DNA of 64,000 bases from Adiantum capillus-veneris (Eukaryota > Streptophyta > Polypodiopsida > Polypodiales > Pteridaceae): NCBI GenBank assembly GCA_014529385.2, contig CM043971.1:53045209-53109208 (forward strand), given 5' to 3'. The translations under genes were made by a program, and so were the position numbers. A model generated the notes under the pieces. That model was not told the origin of the DNA, ran no database searches, and was given only the letters and a program-made list of their open reading frames with translations. Below, piece by piece: positions 37,651 through 49,836 of this stretch. The first letter of the stretch is position 1. Every line of letters begins with the position of its first letter.

Positions 37651-38204
37651 CCTCAAACAAAAAAAATTCTTGAGTGGATGGTTCTCACAAAATGCCTGCC
37701 ATGTTAGTAGTTGGTTCTTTGATAGTCCTCCCAGACCAATGCTCTTTAAAAAGTTTGATACCTTCTGGCATCTCTTCCCAATTCAATAAGTCAAACACAC
37801 TTGTGCTAGATGACTCCTCGTATAAAATTTACTTTAATGATCTTGCATGCTATGTAATTCTTCTTGAACTAGAAAGGTAGAATGAGGGGCAATGGAAAAA
37901 TTCCTTTCCAAAAAGAGGACGTGGCCAAGTTTGTAGTGTTGTGACAGAGCAAAAGCTATTAAAGAGTGCCCTTTTGATGCCAGAGATGAGTTTTTGCAAC
38001 AATGGAACTGCACTATTGCTTGGGGCAATTTTGGAAAAAGGAGAAATATTCAAGCTCCAATATTGCTGAAGATAACTATACAGGACCACCTGTCCCTACA
38101 CTCCTTGTGTAGCTAATTGCCATGACACCAAGCTCCCACTCACTATGTAGCTAATTGCCAATACTCACTGTAATACATACAAAAGTAAATGAATGTGGTT
38201 TTGG
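37651..38204. other. Unassigned sequence
   Basis: No open frame longer than about 80 residues and no recognised domain or repeat. Confidence 0.5.
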
Positions 38205-38450
38205 AAAGTTCTCATGTTGGTCTTAAAGCGACTTTCAAGTGGTCTTAAAGTGTTTGTCTTAAGACTGAAAGTGCTTGACAAGTAGTCTTCAAGTGCTTTG
38301 CAAGTGGTCCTAGAGTACTTTTCAAGTGACCCTAGAGTACTTTGCAAGTGGTCTTTAAGTGCTTTGCAAGTGGTCATAGAGTACTTTGCAAGTGGCCCTA
38401 AAGTTCTTATCAAGTGGCCAAAAAGTGCTTGTCAAGTGAACTGGATGTTA
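38205..38450. repeat. Minisatellite of ~20-22-bp units
   Basis: About eleven degenerate copies of CAAGTGGTCCTAGAGTACTTTG. Open frames through it on both strands come from the repeat period and are not genes. No gene was recognised from 38451 to 39045. Confidence 0.85.
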
Positions 38451-39045
38451 TCACTAAGTTCTTGTCAATTCACAGTTCTCTCTAAGTGTCTTGAAAGCAC
38501 TCATATGTGGTGCAAAGGTGGTGAACATTTCTCTCAAAGAGATGAATTTGTTAGGGGAGTGCTTCAAAGTTAAAAGTTCTCCTCTAGGCGCATGCTATTA
38601 TAGGTTTGTTCAAATACATCATTTGAAAATTCATATACGGCTCACCTTTCACCAGGCATATCAAAAACCCAATGCATCACAACATGTGGGAGTAGATAAA
38701 AGAAGGGGGCTTGTCATCCAAAAAGACGTAGGTATCATCATGCCCATTCACCTTGTTGTAGAAGAGTCCCTCAATGACAAATGAGCTCTTTTGAATACGG
38801 TAATGCCATTCATCCCTTTCAAAGTTTATGATCAAGTGCTTGTTGGTGTTAGTGCACTTCAAGAGGTAGAAGTCTTCAAATGGCTCTTTTGCATTTACTG
38901 CAAGTTCTGGCCAACCATCAGGGCATCACTCATATCGTGATTGTGGCCATCATACATGGGCTCTCCTGGTAACTCTTCATCACTGGATGCTTCACTATCA
39001 CTTACATCATTGATAGTGGGTTGTATTCGCAAGTACTCTTACCCC

Positions 39046-40899
39046 TTGATGTGCATGCATGTCAGTTGCTGCAAATTCACATGTGTGGTATTTTGACAGT
39101 GGTGCTACAAAGCACATTACCTCACATTGTGATTTGTTCACCTCTCTTGAGTTTGTCCCTCATGAAAATTCAGTTACTTGTGCCAACAATGCCTCTTATC
39201 CGGTTCAGGGAGTTGGAAAGATTGTGCTTACTGCTACAAATGGCAATTCTTTCACACTTGTTGATGCACTTTATGTACCTAGGATCAAGAACGATCTTTT
39301 GTCTGTATCTGCACTTGCTAGACTTGGTCTTGTAGTCAAATTTGTGGATGACAGATGTACAATACATAATCTCAATTTTGGTGATGAAATTGTTGCATCT
39401 GGCATTTTATGCCGTGGGCTATATAAGATCACTTTGTATGACAAGTGTGGGCAGAATTTTGCAAATGCAGTTGTGGATTCAAAGGCTATTTCAGATGCAA
39501 AACTTTCGCATGCACGTTTTGGTCATCTGAATTTTTCCATTTTGCTGCATTTGCAGAAATCTGATATGGTTGCTTCCTTGCCACTTCTTGAAGCACCTGT
39601 CAAACATGCTTATGAACGCTATTTTTGGGTAAGATGCAGTGTTCTAAGTTTCCAAAGGAAGGTTCAATTAGGGCCACATGCAGGTTGAAGCTTGTGCATA
39701 GTGATGTGTGTGGGCCCATGCAAACTCCGTCTTTGGGCAATTATAACCTTTAATTTGTGACTTTTATTGGTGATTACTTGAGGCATGCATGGGTGTATCC
39801 GTTGAAGGCAAAGTCAAAGTATTTATGTGCTTCAAACAATTTCTGGCTATGGTTGAAAATGTCTCGAAATGTACTATGGGCACCCTTTGTTCCGATTGAG
39901 GGGGATAGTATATGTCTCATGAATTTAATGCATTTTTGGCTATTCGTGGGTTAAAACCCAATGTAAAGTGCCTTACACGCCTCAACAAAATGGTGTTGTG
40001 AGAGGAAAAACAGGTCACTTACGAAAATGGCACAATGTATGGTTAAAAGTTAAGCTTTTCCGCATTCGTTTTGGCTTGAGGCCATCATGTGTGCCACTTA
40101 TGTACTAAGCAGATGTCCTACAAAAGCTTTGCAGTCTATGGCTCCATATGAAGCATGGCATGATAGAAAGTCTACTATTGAGCACATGCGTGTTTTTGGT
40201 TGTTTGGCATACACTTTGGTGCCACAAACACAATGCAAAAAATTGGATGATAAGACTGTCAAACTATTTTGTTGGTTATAGTGCTGAAAACAAAGGTTAT
40301 AGGTTGTATCATCCACAAACAAAGCGTATTCTAGTTTCACGGGATGTTGTCTTTGTGGAAGATTATGTTCAACCCTTGCTGACATGTACTAGAGACAGTA
40401 ATGTAAGCTCACATGACATTTATGACACTTTGTTGCCTCTTTCAGTGGTGGAAGTTCGAATGTAAATTACAATGAGGCAAATGTACAACCTATGGGGTTT
40501 CTGAAAATGTTACAGGTCAGCCTATTACTGATGCAGATGTACATGATGTACTTGATGAGGAAAGGGCTGAGAATGAGCATGCTAGAGGTATGCCAAAATG
40601 CCTCGTGTTGCATACTTTGCATGACAATAAATTGGATGCACCTTTGTCTAGTCGTACTCTTTCAGGTTCTCGCCATGCATCTTATGCATGAGATTGTTAT
40701 GCTTTGGCTGTGTCTAGCTTACATATGATGTTGAGGAACCTCTATCTTTGATAAAGCAAAAAATTCAAAAAATTGGATGGCTGCCATGCAATCAAAATAT
40801 GATGCACTTATAGAAAATGACACACGGACTTTATGTGATTTTCCTCCTAGCAAAAAGGCCATTAATACAGAGTGGATTTACAAGTTGAAACGCAAGCCG
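39046..40899 (+). mobile_element. Copia fragment (copy 3), protease to RT
   Basis: Starts abruptly in the gag-protease linker (SVAANSHVWYFDSGATKH) and runs through protease (39059-39688), integrase core (about 39720-40080) and the integrase C-terminal region to early RT. It ends in the text matching KLKRKP. There are several frameshifts and stops and no LTR. Its right end is fused to copy 4, which reads the other way. Confidence 0.88.
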
Positions 40900-43800
40900 A
40901 CCCATACAAAGATTTGTAACATTTGCACACCTTATCCTCTTGTCCTTTCTTGACAATACCGCGAGGTTGCAGTACATATATGTCACCATTTTAGAAAGCA
41001 GTAACAATGTATGATTGATTTACATCCCAACGAAAATGAGCTGCCAATGCACATAGAAAATGCACAGTAGTCATACAACAAGTGGGAGCAAAAGTCTCTT
41101 CATAATCTATGCCTTTTTGCAAAGCATAACCCTTTGCAACAAGTTGAGCCTTATGGCGATCAATGTCACCATCCAGTTTGCAAACCGACTTCGTACCAAT
41201 GGCCTTTTTGCTAGGAGGCAAATGACATAAAGTCCATGTGTCATTTTCTATAAGTGGATCATATTTTGATTGCATGGCAGCCATCCAATTTTCTGAATTT
41301 TGTGCTTCATAAAAAAACAGAGGTTCCTCAACATCATGTAAGCTAGACACAGCCAAAGCATAACAATTTGATGCATAAGATGGGCTAGAGCCTGAACGAG
41401 TACGAGTAGACAAAGGTGCATCCAATTTACTATCATGCAATGTATGCACCAGCCATTTTGGCATACCTCTAGCCTACTCATTTTCAGCCCTTTCCTCATC
41501 AAGTACATCATATATATCTGCATCAGTAATAGGCTGTACATTTGCCTCATTGGAATTTACATTCGAACTTCCACCACTAAAAAGGGGCAACAAAGTGTCA
41601 TAAATGTCCTATGAGCTTACATTACTGTCTCTAGAACATGAGAGCAAGGGCTGAATAGAATCTTCCACAAACACTACATCTCATGAAACCAAAATACGCT
41701 TTGTTTGCGGATGATACAACCTGTAGCCTTTGCTTTCAGCACTATAACCAACAAAAATACATTTAAGAGCCTTATCATCCAAATTTTTGCGTTGTGTTTG
41801 TGGCACCAAAGCATATGCCAAACAACCAAAAACACGCATGTGCTCAATAGAAGGCTTTCTATCATGCCTTGATTCATATGGAGTAATAGACTGCAAAGCT
41901 TTCGTAGGACACCTGTTAAGTACATAAGTGGAACATATGATGGCCTAAAGCCAAAAAGAATGCGGTAAAGCTTGACTTTTGACCATACATTGTGCCATTT
42001 TTGTAAGTGACACCATTTTTCTGAGGTGTATAAGGCATTGTATATTGGTGTTTTATCCCACGACTAGCCAGGAATGCATTAAATTCATGAGACATATCCC
42101 CCCCTTGATTAGAACAGAGGGTGCCCATAGTACATTTCGATACATTTTCAGCCATAGCCAGAAATTGTTTGAAGCACATAAAAACTTCTGACTTCTCTTT
42201 AAGCGGAAATACCCATGCATGCCTGGAGTAATCATCAATGAAAGTCACGCAGTATTGGTAATTGCCCAAGGACGGAGTTTGCATGGGTCCACAAACATCA
42301 CTATGTACAAGATTCAATCTGCATGTGGCCCTAACTGAACCATCCTTTGGAAACTTAGAACGCTGCATTTTACCCAAAATACAACCTTCACAAACATGTT
42401 TGACAGGTGCTTCAAGAGGCGGCAAAGAAGCAACCATATCAGATTTTTGCAAGCGTAGCAAACTTGAAAAATTCAGATGCCCAAAACGTGCATGCCACAA
42501 TTTTGCATCTGAAACAGCCCTTGAATCTGCAATTGCAAACTTTTGTCCACACTTGTCATACAAAGTGACCTTATACAGCCCAAGGCACAAAAGGCCAGAT
42601 GCAACAATTTCATCACCAAAACTGAGATCATGAACTGTACATCTGTCATCCACAAATTTGACTACAAGTCCAAGTCTAGCAAGTGCAGATACAGACAAAA
42701 GATTCTTTTTTATCCCAGGTATATAAAGTGCATCAACAAGTGTGAAAGAACTGCCATTTGCAGTAGTAAGCACAATCTTTCCAACTCCTTGAACCGGATA
42801 AGAGGCATCGTTGGCACAAGTGACTGAATTTCCATGAGGGACAGACTCAAGAGAGGTGAACAATTCATGATGTGATATAATGTGCTTTGTAGAACCACTG
42901 TCAAAATACCACACATGTGAATCTGCAGCAATTGACATGCATGCATCATGAACAACAGGATTGTAAGTGCAATCTTCACTAAAAGCCCATTCTGCATCAA
43001 CATCAGCATCACAGTCTCCTTTCACAAAAGACTCAACATGGCTGCATTTGTAGTGGAACCAGCATTTGCAGTGGAACTACCCTCTTTCTTCTTTGCCTCT
43101 TTGGCCTTGAACTTAGGACACTGCTTGATCAAGTGATCATTAGCTTTACAATAATGGAAATGCATCTTCTTTTTGCCCTTATCACCAGAATTTCCAGACA
43201 AATTGCTGCCAGCAGAAGCATTAGAACATAATTTTTGCCACTCGCAGCAGAACCATAAGAAGTGGCTGCATTGCTGTTACCACCCTTTCTTTGAGAAGCA
43301 ATAAAAGCCCGTTCAACTGCATAATGCTGCCTAGTCTTGTTTTTTTTGGAAAGTGACTCTTGCAATAGCAATGTGCATAATGCATCAAACTTGACAACTT
43401 CAGGATTTCCTTGGGTCATAATTCTCCAAGTACTAGCAAAAGTCTAGTAAGAATCTGGTAAAGCATCAAGAACAGTCTGCACAAAGGAACTGTCTGAAAT
43501 GATTCACCCGCAGAAATAAATTGCTCATTGTTATCCTTGACACCAGCAAGGAAAGTGTCCATATCATCTTCCTCATGCATGATCTTCGATTCCAGCTTTT
43601 TACACAGCAAATCAATTTTAGCCTCATTGCGGCTTGCATAAAGACCTGCTAGAATATCGCAAGCCTGTTTTGCAAATTTTGCTGAACGAATGTGAGGAGT
43701 AATGGAGCGCTTCACAGACAATGCAATCAATGCATGAGCCTATGCATCTTTACATCCCAACAAGCTTGTTCTGTCGTAGGCAAAACAAATCTAATGGCAA

Positions 43801-44522
43801 CAATTCTTGCAGCAAGACCTGCAACGCCCTCAACATCGCCTAATCCTCAGAACTAGGACGTACATCAATGCCCTGCACAATATTCCAGACACCTTTAACA
43901 TCATGTAAGCCCACATAGGGTAATTGTCCCCATCCAACCTGTCCTCAGCAACAAACATCTTGAACACATCTGTGTTGTTGTCAGCCATAGAAAATGTCTG
44001 CACCTGATGTGAAAACTGTCCGAAATGAGGAGAAACTTAGTGAGACTAACACGTGCTATATAACAAAACCCACAGTAGACTGTATAGGATCTGTTATGCA
44101 GAAAACGGCACTGACAAAAATTCTGTACAAAATGACGATATTGCCTGTGCAGACCTGCCTGTAGTGGAAATGGAGGCCGAAATGAGCTTGTGAACGCTCG
44201 CCAAAGCTCACAGAAATCGAAGAAAGTCAGCAGGCGTGTGATGGAGTTGCTGGCGACTAAGGCCGGGAGGATGGCACCTACTCTGATACCAATTGTTGGA
44301 ATTAGGGTTGCAAAGAAACGCACACAGCTTGGAGAAGACGAAGGAAGCTCAAGGCACACAATAGAGAGTGTATTACTTAGTGTGCAATTGAAAAGATAGA
44401 TAGCCATAGAGTGATGGGCGTATATACAAATGCATGGGGGAAAGACCTCCTAAAGAGGAAAAAAAAAGCCCCAGCAGTCTTAGTGTGTTCACACACATCA
44501 CTACCACATGTATATGGTAACA
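40900..44522 (-). mobile_element. Copia fragment (copy 4), 5' LTR to RT
   Basis: 5' LTR at 44294-44522, tRNA-iMet site adjacent (CTCTGATACCA on the plus strand), gag start codon at 43986-43988. Gag is in pieces (43416-43730, 43129-43419). A long intact stretch at 41916-43025 holds protease DSGSTKH and integrase (NYQYCVTFIDDYSRHAW). Later pieces are at 41681-41896 and 40991-41464. It ends in RT at the ALYG motif, joined at about 40900 to copy 3. The 3' half and 3' LTR are missing. Confidence 0.88.
44294..44522 (-). repeat. Copia copy 4 5' LTR
   Basis: About 229 bp, plus-strand text from TGTTGGAATTAGGG to TATGGTAACA. It is more diverged than the copy 2 LTRs and has small indels. Confidence 0.88.
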
Positions 44523-44654
44523 ATTCATTTGTTGTAGGTTGTTTAGTGATGTTGATGCAATATTTTTGCTCGTTGTTGCTAGGTGTAAGCTTTGTTTGCA
44601 AATGAATGTGCGTGGTAGATTTGTTAGACAATGCATTATAAGAGAAAGAAGGAG

Positions 44655-44658
44655 ATAA

Positions 44659-44707
<49 letters not shown>

Positions 44708-44816
44708 AAGAGAAAGAGATAGATAGAGGGAGAGGGATAGAGATAGAGAGATAGGGAAAGAGGAAAAAAGAGAGAGAAAGAGAGAGAGATAGATAGAGGG
44801 AGAGAGGAAAAGAGAT

Positions 44817-44873
<57 letters not shown>

Positions 44874-44975
44874 AAGAGAGAGAGATATAGATGGAGAGAG
44901 GGAAAGAGAGAGAGAGAAATAGAGAAGGAGGAAAAGAGGGAAAGAGGGAAAGAGGGAGAGAAATAAAGAAGGAGG

Positions 44976-45046
<71 letters not shown>

Positions 45047-45155
45047 TAGAGGGAGAGAAAGATAGATAGAGGGAGGGGAAGAGGGAGATAGAGAAATAGA
45101 GATATCCGTGGGGAGAAAGAGATAGATAGAGAGAGCAAGATAAAGAAATAGAAAA
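44655..45155. repeat. GA-rich purine tract, ~500 bp
   Basis: Almost uninterrupted (GA)n with GATA, GGGA and GAAA variants. The plus strand is nearly pure purine. Long Ser/Leu-repeat frames on the minus strand are a by-product of the dinucleotide period. Confidence 0.95.
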
Positions 45156-45186
45156 ATAAGGAGCAGTGGTTGTAGGCAAAACAACC

Positions 45187-45496
45187 ATTTTGTGGTGTGC
45201 GCAGTGTGGGTATGCTTCTACTTCTGTAGAGTGCTATGAAAAAGCCAATGGAATTCAGAAATTGCTTTCTACTCTCTTCTCCTTAACTTCTCTATCTTTC
45301 TCTCTCTCTCTTTCTCCCCACGGAATAGGCATTAGGTTGGAGAGCTTTCAACGATACTGTATCTCAGACTGTAGGCAGGCATGCAATGTGTAAAGTAAAG
45401 AGATGCTGCGCAAGAAGCACAATAAAGAAGCTCTTCTTCATAGCACTCTACAGAAGCAAGAGCACTCTCGCACTGCGCACAACACAAAACGATGGC
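45187..45496. repeat. Foldback element, ~60-bp inverted arms
   Basis: Left arm 45187-45246 (ACCATTTTGTGGTGTGCGCA, ending CTGTAGAGTGCTATGAA) pairs with right arm 45436-45496 (TTCATAGCACTCTACAGAAG, ending TGCGCACAACACAAAACG). The interior has a CT run. It may be a MITE, but no clear target duplication was seen. From 45497 to 45908 nothing is recognised. Confidence 0.75.
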
Positions 45497-45908
45497 TACA
45501 TTTACAGCCATAACTCTTTATCTCTAATCAGAATGATGGCTACATTATGTAATTGTATATATATTTGTGTGTACATATATATTTGTTTATGCATGTATGT
45601 AAGCACTAAGGACAGGAACAAAGCACCCGAAGGTTAAATGCTTCCTCTTGGGTAAAGTCCTTTTTTAATCATGGCGTTGCGGTCATTGATCCACTCATGC
45701 ATGGATTACCGCAACGTACCTTTGGTTTTACCACGGTTGAAACTGTGATGATATCTAAAGAGGTGCCACTTGACCTTTAGCACTACTAGCCTAGGTCTAC
45801 TAGATGTATATGTATCTACGTGCTTGTGTGCTAATATACTTGTGTACGTATTTTTAGATGAGTGAGTAGGGGGGAAAGCTAAATCTCATATTGCTCTTTG
45901 TAATGTAG

Positions 45909-47345
45909 ATGTCAGACGAGAGACCACCTGGTGGGGAGCAACCATCTGGCTCGTCTTTTGGTTGGTTCACATCCATGTGGGCTCCCACCCGGGATGGACA
46001 TCGCCTCTAGTGGACCTGAGTCTTGAGGCGGTGAGAACAAGCAAGAATTAAATATAATTTTTGGCTAGTTTAAACCATGAGTTACATAGGTTTATTTTTG
46101 TTATTTGCAGGCATGGCCATCCTACACCTACTCTACTCAGGTTCCTCCACTGGTCGTAGATCCAGACCTACAGCGGGCTCTCTCTTTACGAGACCAGTAC
46201 CTCCGTTTGACGGAGGGATTGTTTGGCCGCTACACTCTACAGCAGCTTGCGACCTACGGTCTTTCTCCATAGTCCACACCATGGGGGAGTCAGGGAGGTA
46301 CTCCTTACATCCAGAGCCTTGCATTGAGGCACCTCAGTCTACGGCCCCTTCTTATCATCCTAGTCCTCTTCCATCGTAGGGTCCCACTCCCATGGCATCA
46401 CACGGTCCTATGCCACTCCATTCCACTCCTGCTTTGCCAGAACACCATCGACGTACTTCCTCTAGCGGTGAGCGTGGATGCTCGTCTCAAGGCAGGGAGC
46501 GTCTAGAGAGACAAAGCGACGGCAGATCTTGTGGCTTTGCTTGTTTTGGTAGTGGCCGGGGAACAGAGTCCCCTATTTCAGAGCGTGCCGTCCCTGACGT
46601 AGAGGACGAGGATACTAACGCACTCATACCAGACACGCATGGACGCTACTACAGGGTAAAATATGGCGGAGAGGTGGACTTTGGTACAACACACGGCAAG
46701 GAATTCCGATGCCATCTTCAAATTCTTATACATTCGACGTATAAGAACTGTTTTGTAAAGTTTAGAGACCAACTGCCCGATCATGCATGCTACATTGAGG
46801 ACGCGCTGCATGCTAGATTTTTAAATGCCCCCAATCAATGTTTTTCACAACAGTGGTTGGAGGGCTATATAAAAACATTTTTAAAAAACAAGCAGTCCAG
46901 TGTACAGCGTGCATCGACCAACCATGTTAGAGATCCAGACAGGAGCTATGGCAGTGGCAACATGGTAGATACGGAGTGGGAGTGGGCAATGCAAGAAAAG
47001 AACGATTAGGCTACGAGATTGGCTCATCCTACAGACAATAACGCGAAGCTCGCGCCAGACAAAGTCCCACGCACTATGGCTCGGGAGGCAAGGTAGTCTA
47101 GAAGGATAAATATGTAAGATTGATTAAATTACAACCTAAATCGGTGATTATAAAGATTATAGTTGATGATTTGTTATTGTTATTACTAAGTTCTAGCTTA
47201 GGAAAATTCACTCTTACTCGACCAACTAGAGAGATGGTCAAGTATTGAGAGCGACATACATAATTTGATACTTGGCGGTGGTTGTTCGAGAACAACCACA
47301 TCTCTCGCGAGCAATTCGACGCAGTGGTTGGATCATTACAAGCAG
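45909..47345 (+). pseudogene. Broken multi-exon gene, possibly transposon-derived
   Basis: Not recognised with confidence. A possible first exon begins at ATG 45909 (MSDERPPGGEQPSGSSFGWF) and hits a stop at about 46010. After an acceptor TTATTTGCAG (46101-46110) comes text with ALSLRDQYLRLTEGLFG, again with stops. The largest open part is 46392-47009 (205 residues), with HGRYYRVKYGGEVDFGTTHG, KEFRCHLQILIHSTYKNCF and FSQQWLEGYIKTFLKNKQ. A final possible exon (WLFENNHISREQFDAVVG) ends before GTAAGT at about 47344. The Pro-rich leader and the W..K..R-rich core faintly recall plant En/Spm-associated transposase proteins, but I cannot confirm this. Confidence 0.35.
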
Positions 47346-48869
47346 TAAGTTTAAACAAATAATTTTTATATGAATTGTTTTGAGCCGTTGATAATTATTT
47401 AATTTGATTTAGATTTATGTAGAGTTAAGGTGATCAAATGTATGTGCCTTTGGACGACAACGAGAACAAGGAGGATTAGATAGAAAAATATTTGTCCAAA
47501 CTTTCATAAAGTCCCAATGTGGCACAATGTATATACAACTATCTACATTTTATTTGTAACTTTTTTATATACTTGATCTTGTGCACATTAAATTGTCAAG
47601 GTAAAGTAAATTCAATTTCAATTCTTTGATTTTTTTGTATACTCTTTCAAAAAACAATTGATGTTTCATTGTTTTATGCAGGTCAAACATAAAAGTGCTC
47701 ATTTGGGTTGGGTGGCCCAAATGAGTACCTATATTTTTGAATGGACGTTTAGCGATAATTAGCGCGGTAATATCAGCGACAATTGAGCGGTAGTAAGAGC
47801 GAGTATATTACCGTAGATATTATCACGATTTTGAGCCGCGGATAAGTCGCACACACAATTTTTTCTCTCTCCATCTTCTTTTGTTTTTTCGCGGCACTAC
47901 TCCTCTTATAGTGAATACCATACATATACACATACATATGGTGTGGAATGGACATTGCTCTCCAAACTTACAATAATATTGTAAGAAGCATGCCTTTCCC
48001 CTATCTCTTTTTATCCCCTTTAGAGTTGAAGGAAGACTTATAATTCACCTTTAGTGTTGGAAAGACTTTCTTATTATAGAAATATTGCACTTGTAAAAAT
48101 AATAATTCATTTACCATTGTTTCTATGTAGATTTGTGGTATTCTAAATTACCATGCCATGGTGTACTCTCTTTGTGTCCGGACACCATAAAAGATTCTCG
48201 ATCTTTGTTACCTTCATCTAGAGTCTTTTCAATAAATATTATGTAAATTTATTGCTTTAATACATACATGATGGAATCTAATCTATATACTTTTGAGATA
48301 TAAGTGTACCTTTGTTATTGGTGGTATGCATCAAAGCACAACCTTGGATAGATAAACTTGTAAACTTCCTTTTCTTTTTCCACCACCTTGCCATCAAAGC
48401 ACAAACTTTAATTTATTGACTCAAAACTTTCCATTCACCTTTACACCCCCTGCCCAATAGTTTGTGGTGATACCTCTTCTTCTAGGTTATAAAGCTATTC
48501 TTATATCTAATCTTAAGCTAAACAAGAACTTCATTCTCACTCAAGTTTAAAATTTTCAGAACTCCAAGTGTGCGTGCTCAACAAATGGTTTAATAGAACG
48601 ACAAAAGATCTTAGCATTCCAAAAAGATTAGTGTACCCTTGTTGGTAACATTTCACTCCCATGATAACATTTTCATCATAGCTTACACACTAATGAATGT
48701 AATGAGTGATTACTACCTCCTTCAACAAATGAAAATTTCTCTCAAAAATCCATATTCCTCTGTATCGTATTTTTAACTTTAAAAAAAAAGAGAGAAGGCA
48801 TCTTTATGGCTTTTGCCTTATGAGCAAGCCAAAAAATGATACATGCATGAAACAATTGCATCTTGTAAG
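47346..48869. other. AT-rich, no recognised gene
   Basis: Only short frames. No domain, LTR or clear repeat was identified. Confidence 0.55.
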
Positions 48870-48928
48870 TAGTTACTATGAAAATGTGCCAATACTCAAA
48901 TGCGTGCCTCTCATTGTGGGGAGAGTAA

Positions 48929-49124
48929 GGCTATGGTCACGCGAGGCTTAGTTATTCATTCATCCTCCCAACTAAGCCTTGGACTTCACAACTATGCCAA
49001 AATCAGCTTAGTTACAATGGTTGGGCATAGCTATTCATTTAATGCTGCTTTTTGCGTGTGACAAAAAATGAGGCTTAGTTATTTGTTCAAATAACTGATA
49101 ACTAAGCCTCCCGTGACCATAGCC
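48929..49124. mobile_element. Tourist-like MITE (left copy)
   Basis: 196 bp with terminal inverted repeats of about 30 bp (GGCTATGGTCACGCGAGGCT, reversed at the right end with one mismatch) and TAA directly outside both ends (48926-48928 and 49125-49127). The 3-bp TAA duplication fits PIF/Harbinger-type MITEs. It is present at the same place in the other 2.1-kb copy. Confidence 0.85.
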
Positions 49125-49197
49125 TAAGCAGCAACATTACCTAAGCAGCAACAGTAGGACGAGGCTCGAACACATCTTTTGTGTTCAATTTCAAAGT

Positions 49198-49836
49198 TCA
49201 ACTACCCTCAAGAAAAGAAAAGAAAAAAACCAGCAGGACTAGGCAAGAAGTCAGGAAGTAGGCAAGCAAGTGCATGGAGCCTGCTTTTTCTGCATCCAAA
49301 TCCGCCAGCACCTCCTTCAAGGCAGGGCACTTCAATATGGCAAAGCGCTCCATGCCCTTCATCGGTCCTTGCAATATGGCCCTCAATGCCGGACAATTCC
49401 ACACCGCCCACGACTCCGCCGCCCACAACATATCATCTCCGTCTCTGCACTCAGTCAGCTCTTGCAATGGCACGAGGCAAGTGCCTAGCAGTAGGCTTCT
49501 TAAGTTGGGACAGCCCATGATGAGCTTGGGCAGTATCACCTCCACATTTATCAATTCCACTTCCAACTCCACGCTCTCTAGTAACGGACAGCTCAAGTGC
49601 AAACTGCCCATGCTGTCGCACCCGATCAGGCTCAAGAACAGCTTCAATGGCACATCCACATCGTCCTCTGTCGTGTAATTCAGCCAACCTACCAACGGCA
49701 CAAGTAGTTGCTCTTCAAACAGGCAAGTAACCCAATCTCCTTCATTGGCACCCATGTCATCACCGCTGAAGGCAAACCAGCTCCTTCGTTGCACCTCCTC
49801 ATGCACTCCATTAGGAACCTCCTTCAACCTCGCCAA
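49198..49836 (-). CDS. LRR-like protein fragment (left copy)
   Basis: 212-residue open frame with leucine-rich segments: LFLSLIGCDSMGSLHLSCPL, LPKLIMGCPNLRSLLLGT, CPALRAILQGPMKGMERFAI and LKCPALKEVLADLD. The C-P-x-L-x-x-L spacing resembles irregular LRRs of plant F-box/LRR proteins, but no F-box is visible. Leucine-rich text continues upstream in other frames (QLRRFTA, about 49850-49880), so the start at 49836 may be internal to a longer broken gene. The C-terminus is hydrophobic and is the part that differs most from the other copy. It is probably a gene fragment carried in the duplicated segment. Confidence 0.45.
   Translation of the reverse strand: MARLKEVPNGVHEEVQRRSWFAFSGDDMGANEGDWVTCLFEEQLLVPLVGWLNYTTEDDVDVPLKLFLSLIGCDSMGSLHLSCPLLESVELEVELINVEVILPKLIMGCPNLRSLLLGTCLVPLQELTECRDGDDMLWAAESWAVWNCPALRAILQGPMKGMERFAILKCPALKEVLADLDAEKAGSMHLLAYFLTSCLVLLVFFFSFLEGS

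Noticed and set aside
38165-38573. Coding frames of 82-91 residues on both strands
   Set aside because: Produced by the ~21-bp minisatellite period. No domain is present.
44377-45188. Three long Ser/Leu-rich frames (up to 271 residues) on the minus strand
   Set aside because: They are read through the GA microsatellite. A dinucleotide repeat is open in several frames and encodes Ser-Leu runs in each.
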